Origin: Axinella damicornis
Lineage: Eukaryota > Porifera > Demospongiae > Axinellida > Axinellidae
Assembly (NCBI GenBank): GCA_963931865.1
Contig: OZ007505.1
Location: 2,070,577 to 2,134,576, forward strand
Direction: 5' to 3'
Length of the DNA stretch: 64,000 nucleotides
Shown: piece by piece, positions 63,441-64,000 of the stretch
Layout: each line of letters opens with the position of its first letter
Position numbering within the stretch: position 1 is the first letter of the stretch
The notes under the pieces: model-generated
Seen by the model: only the letters and a program-made list of their open reading frames with translations
What the model was told of the DNA's origin: nothing
Databases searched by the model: none
Position numbers and translations under genes: made by a program

Positions 63441-64000
63441 ACTCCTCACACAGTTCACAGTAGTTGGGTTTCAGTGAGCTGGAAACACCTCACACAGTAG
63501 CATATATTGCCCAGACAAGGGATGGGCAAAATACTAAAACTGGCAATAATCGTTATGATGAGTACTTTGATAAGCTTCAGTAACCACAGTAATCGGCTGA
63601 TAACGAAAGGACAAAGTACATGTACCTAGAACAAGATACATGTAACCTTGGATAGGCAGGCTTTGAGGTTTCATCCTTGAAAATATCAATACTGCGATAA
63701 TTGTGGTACTTGTCTTGGCAATAATCGCCACTGTCAATGTTGTCCATCCCTAGCCCAGACTAGAGGCACACTCTGGCTTGACCATATAAAGCTAGGATGC
63801 ATATACAAAGTACTCCACGGATAGTGGCTCTAGCAAATGTATGCTCCTTACAACCCTTGCCATGCCCATTTGTCATTTGTAAGCACCTGTCAGGGGTCAC
63901 ACACGCAGTTCTTTGTACTGCTACTAGTTCTGAAAAGGTATCCACCCCTTCACCCTGTACGTTAATGACATAATTATAAGAATCCTCATAACCACGTGTT
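63441..64000. other. No gene recognised
   Basis: No exon, RNA gene or element could be supported here. The first VPS25 exon was sought on the reverse strand without success. Confidence 0.5.

Overview
The window is nuclear DNA from an animal. Genes have short introns with canonical GT/AG ends. There is an extracellular-matrix protein ending in laminin-type EGF and laminin G domains, together with conserved eukaryotic genes for motile cilia (ODAD2/ARMC4), meiosis (SPO16) and membrane trafficking (VPS25). Genes are closely packed, small fold-back elements and minisatellites fill the introns, and ACATGTA-like words are frequent. This suggests an early-branching invertebrate; a demosponge is my best guess, but it is inference and not shown by any single feature.

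Layout. Positions 1-44948 (+) hold the 3' part of one enormous extracellular protein gene. Positions 1-39296 are a single open exon, almost all of it a tandem array of 1,242-bp (414-residue) units. There are 31 complete units plus a truncated 32nd half-unit, and the array runs off the left edge of the window. Each unit is two related domains, A (210 aa) and B (204 aa). The array is followed by about five cysteine-rich laminin-EGF-like modules and one laminin G domain encoded by six small exons. The window carries about 13,370 residues of this protein and its start is missing. I do not recognise the A/B domain. This is the most unusual object in the window.

Positions 45215-45935 (-) hold a two-exon SPO16 homologue, convergent with the giant gene. 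Positions 45936-48844 are mostly non-coding and contain a 52-bp tandem duplication, a perfect 117-bp inverted repeat and a GAAA run. Positions 48845-60983 (+) hold a complete 26-exon ODAD2 (ARMC4) gene encoding 1,094 aa. A perfect match to the ciliary RFX X-box sits 20 bp before its start codon. Positions 61297-63302 (-) hold a VPS25 gene, convergent with ODAD2. Its three C-terminal exons are clear, one upstream exon is tentative, one middle exon could not be found and the start lies outside what I could resolve. The rest, to 64000, is non-coding as far as I can see.

At least five short fold-back elements sharing TAGYCTYGTTCCC-like ends lie in the introns and are flanked by 9-bp target-site duplications (one 8/9, the others perfect). 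They define one active or recently active MITE family. The genes do not form a functional pathway: they are neighbouring single eukaryotic genes with separate roles in matrix, meiosis, cilia and ESCRT-II.
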